Shown here one piece after another: positions 12,356 through 23,195 of a stretch of 64,000 bases of DNA. Under the pieces are notes generated by a model that had not been told where the DNA came from, ran no database searches, and saw only the letters and a list, made by a program, of their open reading frames with translations. The position numbers and the translations under genes were made by a program. This DNA comes from Ctenosaura bakeri (taxonomy: Eukaryota; Chordata; Lepidosauria; Squamata; Iguanidae): positions 682,001-746,000 of the forward strand of contig CAOLHI010000249.1 in NCBI GenBank assembly GCA_948474755.1, given 5' to 3'. The first letter of the stretch is position 1; the number at the start of each line of letters is the position of its first letter.

Positions 12356-12534
12356 GGCCATTTCTGCACAAGTCTGTTATAGTGCGATGATTTCACTTTC
12401 AACCTCCTATGGAATCCTGGGGTTTGCAGTTTAGAGAGGGGCCGGGGGGCCCCTCCCAAAACTGCAAAACCCAGGATTCCATAGGAGGTTGAAAGTGGAA
12501 CCATCATGCTATAACAGTCTCGTGCGGAAATGGC
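12356..12534. mobile_element. Palindromic MITE, near-perfect foldback
   Basis: It begins GGCCATTTCTGCAC and ends GTGCGGAAATGGC. The arms run almost uninterrupted to a centre GGGGCCGGGGGGCCCC at about 12439-12454, so the whole element could form a single long hairpin. It lies only 107 bp from the previous MITE. The flanking 3-mers (TTA, then ATA) do not match. Confidence 0.75.
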
Positions 12535-12991
12535 ATACGTAAAGGAGTCAGAAAAGAAGTTGCTGATATCAAAAGACCTTTATCATGGTGCAACCACATT
12601 TGGAAAACTGTATGAAGGTTTTTGTTTTTTTTTAAAAAAATCTCAAAAGGAATAATTAAACAACTGGGAAAGGTGCAGAAAGAGGAGGATTCAGAGATTT
12701 CCTTACAAAGAAAGACAACATTTGCTCCCCCCCCCTTGCTGTGTGTCTTCAAGTTATATCGGACTTACAGAGACCCGAAGGCAAACCTATTCTGGGGTTT
12801 TCTGGAGCTGAGAGTGTGTGTGGCACTCCAAAGGTCACCCTGTAAGGTACAATGGCTGAGCGGGAAATAGAATCTAGGGCCCTTTTCGCACGGGCCTTTT
12901 CTCGCGCGACAGCCCTGTGAGCCTCGCGGGAGTGGGAGCGTCGCTCCGCACGACGCACTCCCACTTCCGCCGGGCTCACGGGGCTGAAGCG

Positions 12992-13048
12992 GCGCGAGCG
13001 CGGGTTTTTTGATTTTCGCTTCCAAGCGAAAATCACCCGCGCTCGTGC
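12992..13048. repeat. Central two-part hairpin
   Basis: The outer arms GCGCGAGCGCGGGT and ACCCGCGCTCGTGC pair with one mismatch. The inner arms GATTTTCGCTT and AAGCGAAAATC pair perfectly around CC. The equivalents at 35349-35373 and 59787-59840 have different stem bases. Confidence 0.8.
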
Positions 13049-13194
13049 AACACTCCCGGCGCCCGCGCGCACTTACCTTTCGTGCGGAGCGTCCGAGAGC
13101 CGGCCGGGTCGCGCTTCCTTCCCTCCACCCCTGCGGAAGGAAGGGACGGGACGGGGCGGGGCACTCGCGCGACATGTCCTGCTTCGCGCGCGCG

Positions 13195-13410
13195 GGGGGC
13201 GGACGGGACGAGCGCCTTTCTCTCTTGCGCACGCAGGGGGGCGGATGGGAGGAGTGCCTTTCTCTCTCGTGCGTGCGCGGGGTGGCAGACGGGAGGAGTG
13301 CCTTTCTCTCTCTCGCGCGCGCGGGGGGGGCGGACGGGAGGAGCGCCTTTCTCACGCACGTGGGGGGATGGAGGGGACAGGCTCCTTTCTCGCGCGCGCG
13401 GGGGGGGATG
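13195..13410 (+). repeat. GC-rich minisatellite inside the element
   Basis: Five imperfect units of about 37-44 bp, each with a GGGGGCGGACGGGAGGAG block followed by CGCCTTTCTC and a CGCG run. The units create arginine/glycine-rich frames on both strands. Confidence 0.8.
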
Positions 13411-13779
13411 GACGGATGCGCGAGCCACCGCCGCCTCTGGGAGGCTGCTGCTTCCCCGCTCGTTCCTTCGCCTGTGGAAGGAAGGAGGGGGAAGCGGCAG
13501 CCTCCCGGAGAAGGCTTCATGCGCGAGCCGCCCTCCCCTGCTCGCGCGAGAAGACTTAATGCGAAAAGGGCCTAGGTCTATCAAGGTTATAGTCCAGTGC
13601 TCAAACCACCACACCATGCTGTATCTCAACCTTTTTAATTTAGAAGACAAGCAGGTTTAGAAAAAAAAATGATAGTGGTGAATAAAAGTGTGGCTGTTCT
13701 GGAGGAAGTGGGATTTGGGGAACTGTCTTTTATGTGGAAAATAAATGTTTCATAATTGTAGCATATGGTTCTTAATGCT

Positions 13780-13948
13780 TCTCTTTTTAATGGTATATTT
13801 TAAATTGTTTTTAATTTTATTGAGGGTTTAATTATATTTCAGCCTTTTTGTGTTATAGCTTTTAATTGTAGCTGTCTTAATTTTTGTAGGCTACCTAGAG
13901 TCAAAGGACTTGGGAAATGGCACTAAACAAACAAACAAACAAACAAAG
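13780..13948 (+). mobile_element. L2-like LINE tail with AAAC repeat
   Basis: A T-rich stretch, then GGCTACCTAGAGTCAAAGGA and GGGAAATGGCACTAAACAAA, ending in (AAAC)n. The layout is that of a LINE L2-type 3' terminus. Decayed and non-coding. Confidence 0.4.
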
Positions 13949-14839
13949 GAGACACACACACCCATCCATTCTTTCAGAATATTAGAACTCAAGGTCATTC
14001 AGTAAAGCAGAATGGTGGAAGGATAAAAGGAAACAGTTCTTCATTAGAAACGTATGAATTGTCATTCAGTTTCTCATTTTTCTACCTTTTAAGTTCAGTC
14101 CACACTAGCTCTGTACAAGCATTATTTTTTCTTGCACAGAAATGTATATGTGTTTTGCTGTGTGTGTTTTTCAAATGTATGTGGTGTTTTGTGTTCATTT
14201 TCCAAAGAAACATATTATTGTGTGCATTCCTCCATTGTTTTGTGTGCATTTTAGAACTGCGTGAAGCTTTCTTTGCAAATATTTCAAAAGTCGGCATGTG
14301 GTTTGAATGCATTTCTTCTTCTTTTTTCCCATCCAAATGTGGATGGAGTATATGATGTGCATTTGTAGTGTCCAGCCCAGATGAAACCTGCAGTTTAGGG
14401 CATCACTGTTGCTCTTATTGCTGGCACAAATCACTGTTGCTATTGAACAAAGTGGCCTTGTATACCTTAAGTAAGACAACCTAGGGCTAGACCAGACTTT
14501 AATTGCCTGACACCTGCAGACGCTGTGAAATCAGAGTTCACTGGAAAAGCACATGCATATTTTAAAATGCTGTCCCATTTTACTTGATGGACAGAGCAGT
14601 CTTTGCGGAACAATTCATCTTGGAAGCTTGGTGCAGTTGAAAGTTTGTCAGCTTGTACACCGTGGAAACGCCACTTAGCTGAAATAGCATTGGCTGTGTT
14701 ATACAGAACTTCTGGTCTTAATTTTCCCTTCCCCTCAGGTTTTTCCTCACCAAAGAGTATCTGAGTGAGTCAACATGTTTGGTAATAGGCTGGTATTGTG
14801 GTTACTTTTTTTTTTTTTTTAAGGACATTGTAAGTGTTA
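13949..14839. other. Non-coding; AT-rich degenerate repeat
   Basis: Residues about 14115-14340 hold TGTGTGCATT/TTTCAAATG-like motifs resembling the interior of the AT-rich inverted-repeat family. No coding evidence. Confidence 0.3.
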
Positions 14840-15010
14840 GTTCTGGGCAGTTGAACACACCATGTGACTCAGTGAGTGACCTTTGGCTTGTCATTCTCTC
14901 TCACCCTGACTTACCTTACATTGTTATTGTGAGGATTAAATGGTAATGGAGACCACACATGCCACTTAAACTCACTGGAGGAAAAGCAGGATGAAAAAGT
15001 AATGAAAAAA
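14840..15010 (+). mobile_element. MIR/CORE-type SINE
   Basis: It contains the block GTGACCTTTGGCTTGTCA, then CTCTCACCCTGACTTACC, then TTGTTATTGTGAGGATTAAA and a tail with GGAGGAAAAGCAGGATGAAA. This order is typical of amniote CORE-SINEs. The tRNA-like head is largely gone. Confidence 0.55.
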
Positions 15011-15863
15011 CACACCGGGGTGCAAGCTCTTAGAGAACTGAGTGAGAATTGGATGGCTCTCTAGGGCAGATCTGCATCCTTGTCAGTGTAAAGGCAGAGA
15101 CTACTATGACTTACCTTCCCAATGTCTTTGTTTCTTCCTGGCAGGAAAGACCCAGGGCTTCAATGTCAGTCCAGGTTTTAGTAGGCACTTTAAATGAGCT
15201 ACCCAAGTTGCTGAACCTACTTTGGGGATATGGTCCTCCTGACTTTACAGCTACAAGCTTCTGATGCTTTCTGATGTTTTTCTTCTTAGGTGAGCTCTGG
15301 TACCTAAAATGAACTCTGCTGGGAGAGAAGTGCTTGGGGCAGATGCTACAAGAATGAACGTTTTTCCTTTAAAAATCAGAGACACTGCTGCATTTTATGT
15401 TTGAGCAGGTCTGAATATAATCAAACACAACTCCCTTCATACCCTTTGAGCTTAAGAAGTTTACAGCCATATGAACTGACCACAGCTATGCTGCTTTGAA
15501 ACATCACTTTAAAATCATTGCACTCATTGTTCCAAAAAAGAGAAACATGTTTCCTAAATATTTTCAGCTGCCCCCTTTCTGTTTTGACTCTCTTTCATGA
15601 CAGAGAGCAAAGGAGGGGAAAAGGCAACATTCTCCTCACCATGCTAGTTTTTCAGGCAGCAGCCATGGAGGAAGATTAAAGAAACAGCAGCAGTAACAGC
15701 AAAGACCACAACTGTCATGCAGAATTGCCCAACTTAAATTGCTTCTCCAAATGTCTATTAGCCCTGCTTTAAGGGCTAACTACACCCTATTTGTTCTTTC
15801 TACCAAGTTGGTTCTTTCCAGAGCATTTTATGCCCACCAATATTCTGTCCAGAACATAGTATA
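15011..15863. other. Non-coding, nothing recognised
   Basis: No repeat or exon recognised. Confidence 0.4.
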
Positions 15864-16251
15864 TCTAATATATAAAAGTCAAAGTTTGTCTGTTTGTCCA
15901 TGTCAGGCAGAGAAGACCTCATATGATTGGTTGTGTCAGGAAAGAAGACCTCATGTGATTGGCTGCCTGAGAAGATTCTATGGAATCCTAGGGTTTGCAG
16001 TTTAGGAAGGGGCCTTGAGAATTCTCAGCCAGAGAGCTCTTGGACCTGTCTGGTTGCTATGGAGATGAGGCCTAGCAGCAAGGAGGAGGGCAGTGTATTC
16101 CCCCAGAACCCAACTCTGAATACAGATTGGATTGGTTACAGGTACTGGACATGATAGTTTGGGGAATTAGAGACACAGGATCTCAAATCTTTCTAACAGG
16201 AATTACCTATGAGAAAATAAAATCCCAGGCAATGCCAGGTATATATGCTAG
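15864..16251 (+). mobile_element. Non-autonomous Helitron, copy 2
   Basis: It begins TCTAATATATAAAAGTC after an A and ends ATATATGCTAG before a T. A GC hairpin (CCAGGCAATGCCAGG) precedes the end. As in copy 1, an internal block (15978-16042) matches the palindromic MITE. It is followed by TGGTTGCTATGGAGATGAGG, which is Helitron-specific here. There is no coding capacity. The ends agree with those at 5373-5784, which supports the borders. Confidence 0.85.
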
Positions 16252-18840
16252 TTTTCTATAGAACATACTTTGCTGTGAAAAAATGCAGAGTGGAGTATAC
16301 TACCATGATTTATGCATAAACAAAATTGTCATAAAAATACAATAGCAACAATAACAAAATAATGAAGGTTGACCATTTTCTTGACTGGATTTGTTGAGGA
16401 GTCCATGTACCCTTTCTCATCAAGGATGATAAGAATGATATCCCTACCTCCATCGTACTAGTGAGCAGTTTTGCAAGGCAGGGTAACATGTAAGCTTCTC
16501 CTCCATCCTATCGACATGGCCAGGGGAACGCAGGTGAATAACTGGCAGGTTTCTGATGTCTCCTCCCCCCACCACAAAAAATGCATCCTGAGTCCCTTTA
16601 ATAGTAGAGCTTTTTAAAAAGTTACTTTTTGGACTATGACTCACAGAATTCTCCTAGCCACCATGAATTCTTAGCCAGCATGGCTATGTAGTAGCATGGC
16701 CAAATTTTCGAAGCTCTATGTAATAGCACCTCTCTGGATTTATGTTTACAGAATTGTGAGTTCAATTAAGTAATGCTTCCTCTCTTTTAGTGCCAGTGCC
16801 TTGAACATGTTCCCACATCCATTCTCTCCCAGGTTGTAACTGAAATAAAAAGCTGGGAAATCCTATAATTGAACTTCCTAGTAGCAAATAATCTGTTCAC
16901 TGAACTGTTCACTTTCTGAAATTCGGCCACCACTTTTTTGCTGTTCTGACAGAAGGATTTACTATGTTATCCTTCTATTCCCCTTCCTATCAATATTAGC
17001 ACATTGAGATTACTCAGTCATCTGATAAACCTCACAGAGGCCTCAAGCCTGTCCTGTCCTTTTCTTTTCTTATGGAAAAAATTATTAATATTAAAAGGGG
17101 TTCTCAGTTGCACACAATAATGTTCCAGTTTGACAAAAGCAGGAAAATAAAAACACAAAAAACTGAGCAAATGTCCAAATATTTTGTAAATATTTTGTAA
17201 ATTTGTAAATGTTTAAATGCTGTTTATACTGTATGCAAATGTTGCAAGCGTGTTAGATCTTCAGTCTTTGAATAACATGTAGAGGTAAATTATCTTTCCA
17301 CTATTAATCTTTTAACAGTCAAAAGAGTGTGAAAAATCCATTTCCATTGACCATCTGTCAATTTCCAAGTAATAGGTAAATAATTCAATAATTCAATATC
17401 ACAGAACTTTCCTGTACCAAATTAACTCATGTGATTACTCCTTCCCCAAATTAGCTACTATTGTTCAACTCCAAAACATTAATTTTCTCCTTTATCTTGA
17501 TTAGAATAGACCCATTCGGTCAGTGGGATTTGTCTCTTTGACTTATCATTCAAGAATGATTAAATGGGTCTACTCTAGTTAGAAGTAATCTAAAAGATCC
17601 AGGCCTGAGGTTCTGAATTCTCCACTAACATTCTTGTTCCATTCCATTTCCATATCATAATGCAAGTTGTTTCTCCCTTGCATAGTGATTTTTGAGTGCA
17701 TTTTCCTCCCAAACCATCTTACTCTTCACAAATGTGTCAGTTTTTGCAGTAAAAATGCATTCTATTCTGTTTGGCATCTTGTGAGGTTCAAAATGGGTAT
17801 TTCTATATGGAAATGCAAATTCAGTGAATTTCGTCCTTTATGCATAATCAGTATATATTTTGCTGCTTCACTTTTTGTGCTCAGATGATGTGTTAAAACT
17901 AATTTCTTTTCTCAGGCCCTCCTGGACTGATTTTTCCCCATGCTCTTGACTGTTTTTTTCTGACACTAACTCCTTCTCCCTTCCATTTCCCCTTCTTTCT
18001 GTGTGTGCTATGCAATCCTGGCAGGGGGCCCACATGCTATCTAATTATAAAGTAACTATTTGTAGACACTGTATAAATAATATAACAGCATGCTTGCTGC
18101 TTGTTTAAGAGACCTTTCTGCAACAGCAAATATTATTTTATATATGTTACAGATAGAACACTGAGGAGTTTCACAGCATTACTAATCAAAAGGATTGCTT
18201 CATTTTAACTAAACTATCTGGGAGTTTCTTTAATCATCATCAAACATTAAAAACCTCTGCGGTAAAACAAAAATAATTGGTCATATGTGAATGTGTAGAA
18301 GGAAAAAGGGGGAAATAGTGAGACACACCTGTCTGTCTGTCTGATTCCCTCACAACTGGAACTCTTGCTTTATTACTTTGTAGTAATGCAATGGACTTCA
18401 GATAAATTGCATAATCCCAAATGCCCCTTTCAAAAAAATCTCTCTCCCTCTAGTTCCCCCTGCTGCCCTGTTTGTTTGGGACTTTTGAAGATTTTATTTC
18501 TTTGTTTGTGGGGTAGTTATTCTTAGATGGCTTGGCTTTGTCATTCTTGTTCCAGCTTTTTCATCCAACGTTCTTTTATTGCATGCAACATGATGTCATC
18601 TCATATTGTTTGCCCAGTGGTGTAATGTCATGCAAGATAATGTCACACCCGCTGAAAGGCACTGGAATCAAGCGGCAGTCATAACATGGCCTCTCTGGCA
18701 GACTGTAAATCAGACTTTAAATCAGGATTCAGCTCTGATTTAAACCTCTGCTGTTCCCTTGAAGTTGACCTGAAATGTTTCTATTTGACTTTCCCTCACA
18801 TTCTCCTATTACCTTATAGTTTTTCAAGCACTGGTTTATG
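16252..18840. other. Non-coding; possible conserved patch near 18040-18290
   Basis: About 2.6 kb without clear repeats, apart from a decayed MITE-like fragment (about 16598-16690) and AT-rich motifs at 17650-17880. The stretch 18040-18290 looks unique. A regulatory role is speculation. Confidence 0.2.
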
Positions 18841-18853
18841 AAGGAGAAGGTGG
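18841..18853 (+). repeat. L1 target site duplication, left
   Basis: AAGGAGAAGGTGG, repeated exactly at 23937-23949. The first two bases merge with the A tail on the right side. Confidence 0.9.
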
Positions 18854-18900
18854 TGTTTATCTCGTATTTTCCCCTCGGTGTTTAAAGCTTGCGTTTCTAC

Positions 18901-19221
18901 TCATTCAATCTGTTTCTGTATTTCTGGGACCTCTTTTTCTAAGCTATCTGTTCTATCCTGCAATTTGTCTATTTTCTTATTTATTTTTTGTATATCCTCA
19001 TTCATACTTTCCATTCTCGGTCCTACACTTAGCATTTCCTGTTTGACTTCTCTCATCTCTGCAGAGACCTTTTGCATTTCTTGTTTACAGTCCCTTCTCA
19101 ATTTTTGAATCTCCTCCAAAATGCTATTACCAAACTCTGAGAACTTAGTCTGTTCTTCGATTGAAGCTCTTCTCTGCACGTGCTGTTGAGACAACACCGC
19201 TTTCCTTGTTCCAGAAGCCAT
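18901..19221 (-). pseudogene. L1 ORF1 N-terminal fragment (inverted)
   Basis: A 106-codon frame starting MASGTRKAVLSQQ. After a short basic head it is almost all heptad-like helix (LEEIQKLRRDCKQEMQKV, then INKKIDKLQDRTDSLEKEV), matching the coiled coil by which L1 ORF1 protein trimerises. It ends at a stop shortly before the left target duplication. The RNA-binding parts are not here; the C-terminal part is on the other strand at 20314. The sequence upstream in its own orientation (19222 to about 20305) should be the L1 5' UTR. It cannot be expressed as an intact ORF1. Confidence 0.8.
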
Positions 19222-20305
19222 ATTTTTTTAAAGGATATCAGTTCTCTGTTAAATTTGGAAGATGATAAATAAAGATAGATAGAAGATAACGGTGGGAAGA
19301 AATAAAAAATCTAACTCACGGAGAACAATTTCGAGTATAACTGTAGACAAGAAAAGTATACCCGGAGATAAGAAGAGTTAGTAAGAGAGAAAAATATTTG
19401 ACCTTTAAAGTTTACTCCTACACAACATCCTAGATCTTAAATTACATATATCAAGGCGAGAGTAAATTAAAACTATCTTGGATCAGAATTTACAGAATTT
19501 ACCAATTTTACCTATTAGTCTATTTGCCTTATTTGTATGTATTAATATACCAATAAATTCACAGAGACTCATTGAGATTTAATAATGGTTTCATCCAAAA
19601 AAAAAATAAAATGCTTCTGTTAGAGTAGTCCCAAGGCTCAGGGAGGAGGTCTTGGTCCTTATTTCGTATTAACATAAAGAATTTTCCAGTGATCCCAATA
19701 GTTGCCAATAGTGCTTCAGTATTCCAATATTCCAATACTTATCCAGTACAGTATTCCAATACTTATCTAATAATAGCCCCTTAAATACCCAGACTATCAG
19801 CTTTTAATCCTCATCACTACGCAACTACAGTGTCCTATGAGAAATTCTTACTCAAGGAATCTTACTCAGCTATATTATGTACTGTATAACATACTATATT
19901 ATATATTAAATACCATTAGAACAGATTTGATACGTAATATTAGTATTTTACATTATGTTATTATTTCAGAGCAGACATTAATGATTGATTCAAATGTAAC
20001 ACCTATTAAGGTAAATTCCTGTTAAATTCACTGTCTCTTGTGTCTTTATAAAGTACTTAAAGAGGAAGATTTGCCCAGGATACCCAGTGCAGTCTCTTGA
20101 AGTTCTATCATTCACTATATATGTCTGGCTCCTGAACTGAAAACTTTCCTTAAGTCCTACCTAAAGAGGAAGGTTTGAAGATCCGAATAGGGCATAACCC
20201 CCTTTCTGTTCTATCACCTTAATCTAGCTCAGCTTGAGCCTACCCCAATAATAACTTCAAGAGGCTCTCGGGTCGCTGATATAGCCCAATTCAAGTTTAC
20301 ACCGA
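19222..20305 (-). mobile_element. L1 5' UTR (inverted)
   Basis: Non-coding sequence between the ORF1 start and the inversion junction, read on the minus strand. Assigned by position only; I do not recognise promoter elements in it. The junction lies within about 20300-20330. Confidence 0.55.
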
Positions 20306-20313
20306 CAGGGTCT

Positions 20314-20790
20314 TTGTCCTTTGTCTTAAAAAAAAGAAAGGATTATCACTTCCTGACATGGATGCTAAAAAGGAATGAAATTAAATATAGATGGGGTAGA
20401 GAGGAAGGGGTGATCTTTACATTTAATCAGAAGAGATATATCATAAATTCCATATTAAAGGCACAGGATTTCATGAAAAAGTATAAGGAAGGTCTGAGCA
20501 AATCGAATTTGGAAAGTGAGGAGAGAAATACAAGAGAAAAGGGAAAGGAGATAACTGTAACAACTGTGAAGAAAGATTTAGGCGTGAAAAGTAAACTCGA
20601 AAAATTAGAACAAGATAAGGGAGTTAAGGAGACTAGTGCTTCAGAAAAAGAGAAGGTAAGAGATAGTCGACAAAAAGAAATAATAACACAGGAAGAAGGG
20701 GAAGAGTCCCAAGGCGAAAGTGAAGGGGAAGAAGAATCCAAAGGACAAGAAAAGGAGGAAGAGGAAGGGATAGACTTAAAAATAGAATAA
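20314..20790 (+). pseudogene. L1 ORF1 C-terminal fragment
   Basis: The frame opens at the inversion junction. Residues about 13-50 (FLTWMLKRNEIKYRWGREEG, then FTFNQKRYIINSILKAQDF) resemble the C-terminal nucleic-acid-binding domain of L1 ORF1. A very charged tail follows (repeated KGKE, EEGEESQGESEGEEE). It stops 36 bp before the ORF2 start, a normal L1 spacing. The AUG at 20314 is internal and not a true start. It is one half of an ORF1 split by the inversion. Confidence 0.75.
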
Positions 20791-20826
20791 AGACTGGTTG
20801 GATAAAAGCTTTGAAATAAGGGAAAA

Positions 20827-21786
20827 ATGAAAGTCCTCACATGGAATATCCGAGGATTAAACACACCGGTTAAAAGAAAGAGAATTTTTCATTACTTACA
20901 AAAATCTAAGGCTGAAATAGTATGTTTGCAGGAAACTCATATAATAGAGAAAGATGTAAAATATCTAAAGAACCCAAAATTAGGACCAGATTTTTCTGCG
21001 GTCTCTAACAAAAAGAATAAAGTTGTGACTGTATACGTTAATAAGAAGTATAGAGCGACAGAGATATGTAAGGATGTTAATGGAATGTACATTGGGGTAG
21101 AAGTTGAGCTGTTGGAAAATAAAATTTTATTTGTTGGAGTGTATAGCCCACAACAAAATAAAGTGGGGTATTTTGAAAAACTACTGAATGTAATTGGAAC
21201 ATACGACTACCAAAAAATTGTTATGATGGGGGACAGGAATGGGGTTATAGACCCATCTATAGATAGAAAAGCAAATAAAAATAAATTAAAACAACACAAA
21301 TTACCAAAAGCATTTTTTAATCTGGTTGAGAACCTGTCCCTCCTAGATACATGGAGCTATCTCTATGGGAAGGCAAAAGAATACACATACTACTCGAAAG
21401 TGTACAATTCTTGGTCGCGAATTGACATGATATTAACATCTAAAACTTTGATAAGAAGCATTAAGAATATGGAAGTCCTACCAAGGTTATATTTGGACCA
21501 CTCTCCAGTGATGATGGAAATTAAGGAAAGTAAGAGACAATATCAGTGGAAACTGAAAGACGAATTGCTAAGAGACCCAACAATAGTGTCTAAAATAAGA
21601 GCAGCAATAATTCACTATTTTAACGAGAACTCAGGTAAAGGAACAGCGGAGAATATAGCATGGGACGTGGGTAAAGCGATGTTTAGGGAAATTCTAATAG
21701 AACAAGAGATATATAAAAAGGAGAAATGGAAGGAAACCCAAGGATGGATTATGGCAGAGTTTTTTAAAAAAGGAAGATGTGCTTAA
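20827..21786 (+). pseudogene. L1 ORF2 endonuclease domain (5' part of ORF2)
   Basis: An apurinic/apyrimidinic-type endonuclease that would nick target DNA to start reverse transcription. Seen residues: N7 in TWNIRG, E36 in LQETH, D136 and N138 in MMGDRNG (the family usually has GDFN), D200 in SRIDMI, and D224-H225 in LDHSPV. The metal and catalytic positions are therefore present, with one odd F-to-R change. The frame ends at residue 319 just after an A-rich run (FFKKGRC), most likely a frameshift, since ORF2 continues in another frame at 21820. Confidence 0.9.
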
Positions 21787-21819
21787 AAAAGAACCAAGAT
21801 TAACTATGAGGGGAAAGCA

Positions 21820-22592
21820 TTGCAGAGACAAATAACACTTCAAAATATATCACAACTGGAGAAGAAGTTGAAATATGTAAAGCAGAGATATTATGAGCAT
21901 TCTAATAAAGCTGGCAAATGGCTGTCTTACAGACTTAAAAAAGAGAACGAAAAAAGACTAATATTAGAAATTAAGGAGGGAAATGAAGTACATCAAAATC
22001 AAGGGAAAATAAAATCTGTGTTCCATAGATATTTTCAAAACTTGTTTGATGCACAGGAAAAGGAGGACTTAAACTTAAAAATAAGGGATTTCTTAGAAGA
22101 AACATCATTAACTCAATTTAGCGAGGAACAAAGGGCAGAATTGAACAAACCAATTTCAAGAATGGAAGTTATCAATGCAATCTAGAAACTTAAGATAGGA
22201 AAAGCCAAAGGGCCAGACAGTTTCACAATGATCTTTTATAAAACTATTCAGGATGAATTAGCAGGACCAATACAGAAGGTCCTGAATGAAATACATAATG
22301 GGAAGCGTCCAGCTTCCTGGGGGGAATCATTGATCACCTTGATCCCAAAAGAAGGAAGAGATATTCTAGAGATGAAAAATTATAGACCCATAGCATTGCT
22401 GAACACAGATTACAAAATATATGCAACGATTCTAGCATAAAGGCTTAAAAATATATTAAAAGAATGGATCCACATAGACCAAAGTGGCTTTCTCCCTGGA
22501 AGGGCAATAAAAGATAATATGAGGACAGTGTTTAATGTAATGGAATACTATCACAAAAATAACGATAAAAAATTAACCTTAATTTTTCTAGA
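21820..22592 (+). pseudogene. L1 ORF2 linker and N-terminal RT, broken
   Basis: This continues ORF2 after the frameshift. Residues to 22185 match the linker (LEKKLKYVKQRYYEHSNKAG, HRYFQNLFD). After an in-frame stop at 22183-22185 it passes to IQDELAGPIQKVLNEIHNG, LITLIPKEGRD and NYRPIALLNTDYKI, conserved RT blocks. Another stop lies at 22438-22440, followed by DQSGFLPGRAIKDNMR and LTLIFLDG. It breaks at this first catalytic aspartate block. The palm domain with the second aspartate pair is missing. Confidence 0.85.
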
Positions 22593-23195
22593 TGGGCGCG
22601 AAATATAGGTCGCCCAATAGAAGTTGAGAGTTGGGAAAGCTCTTGGAAGATACCTTGCATGATATTGAAGAGTGTAACATTAAAGGAGAATTACTATAAG
22701 ATCCTATATAGGTGGTATTACACCCCGGTTCAATCAGCAGAAATGTTCAAGACAAATTAAAATGAATGTTGGAAATGTAAATCAAAAGGAACTCTATACC
22801 ATCTTTGATGGACTTGCCCTAAAGCAAGAAAGTTTTGGGTGCAGATACCTAGTAATATAAAAAAAATCATGCAATTTGCATTTCCCATGAAACCTGAGAT
22901 ATATTTACTGAATATATATCAAGAGTTAAAAACAGTGAGAAACAGATCACAATGCAAACTACTGACATATATGATTGTAGCGGCAAGAATGGTATACGTA
23001 GGTAAATGGAAACAAGAAGATATACCAAAGTTGGAAGATTGGATAATTAAAATATATGATATAATTGAAATGGAGAAATTGACTATGATTATGCATCCAA
23101 ATTCATTGGACCAATTCTATAAGGATTGGGAGCCACTTATTCAAATATTTAAAGCTAAGTGGGGAGATTTAGCAATAAAAGGTATTGTAGAATGA
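22593..23195 (+). pseudogene. L1 ORF2 C-terminal domain after internal deletion
   Basis: After the join near 22600 the sequence resumes far downstream in ORF2. A Cys/His knuckle region spans about 22770-22820 (CWKCKSKGTLYHL, one stop, then TCPKARKFW). An open 118-codon tail (22839-23195) follows, with LTYMIVAARMVYVGKWKQED and a final WGDLAIKGIVE. The tail matches the end of L1 ORF2 in vertebrates. Stops and the missing palm make it non-functional. Confidence 0.8.

Larger units (their letters stand above)
12888..13572. mobile_element. CpG-rich GGCC-ended element (TSD TAG)
   Basis: Ends GGCCCTTTTCGCACGG and, from the right, GGCCCTTTTCGCATTAAG; TAG on both sides (12885-12887, 13573-13575). The interior is strongly GC- and CpG-rich, unlike its AT-rich surroundings. 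A two-part hairpin lies at 12992-13048, a splice-donor-like motif on the minus strand at 13071-13079, and a minisatellite at about 13195-13410. Long open frames exist in several frames on both strands because the DNA is low-complexity GC; I do not regard any as a gene. Confidence 0.75.

Noticed and set aside
12749..13660. Several overlapping long open frames (up to 251 codons) on both strands
   Set aside because: They coincide with a GC-rich transposon and its minisatellite, occur in several frames at once, and consist of R/G/A/P-rich repeats. Open frames are expected by chance in stop-poor GC DNA.
20314..20790. Independent gene for a highly charged protein
   Set aside because: The position before ORF2, the RNA-binding-like N-terminal part and the inversion junction show it is the end of L1 ORF1.
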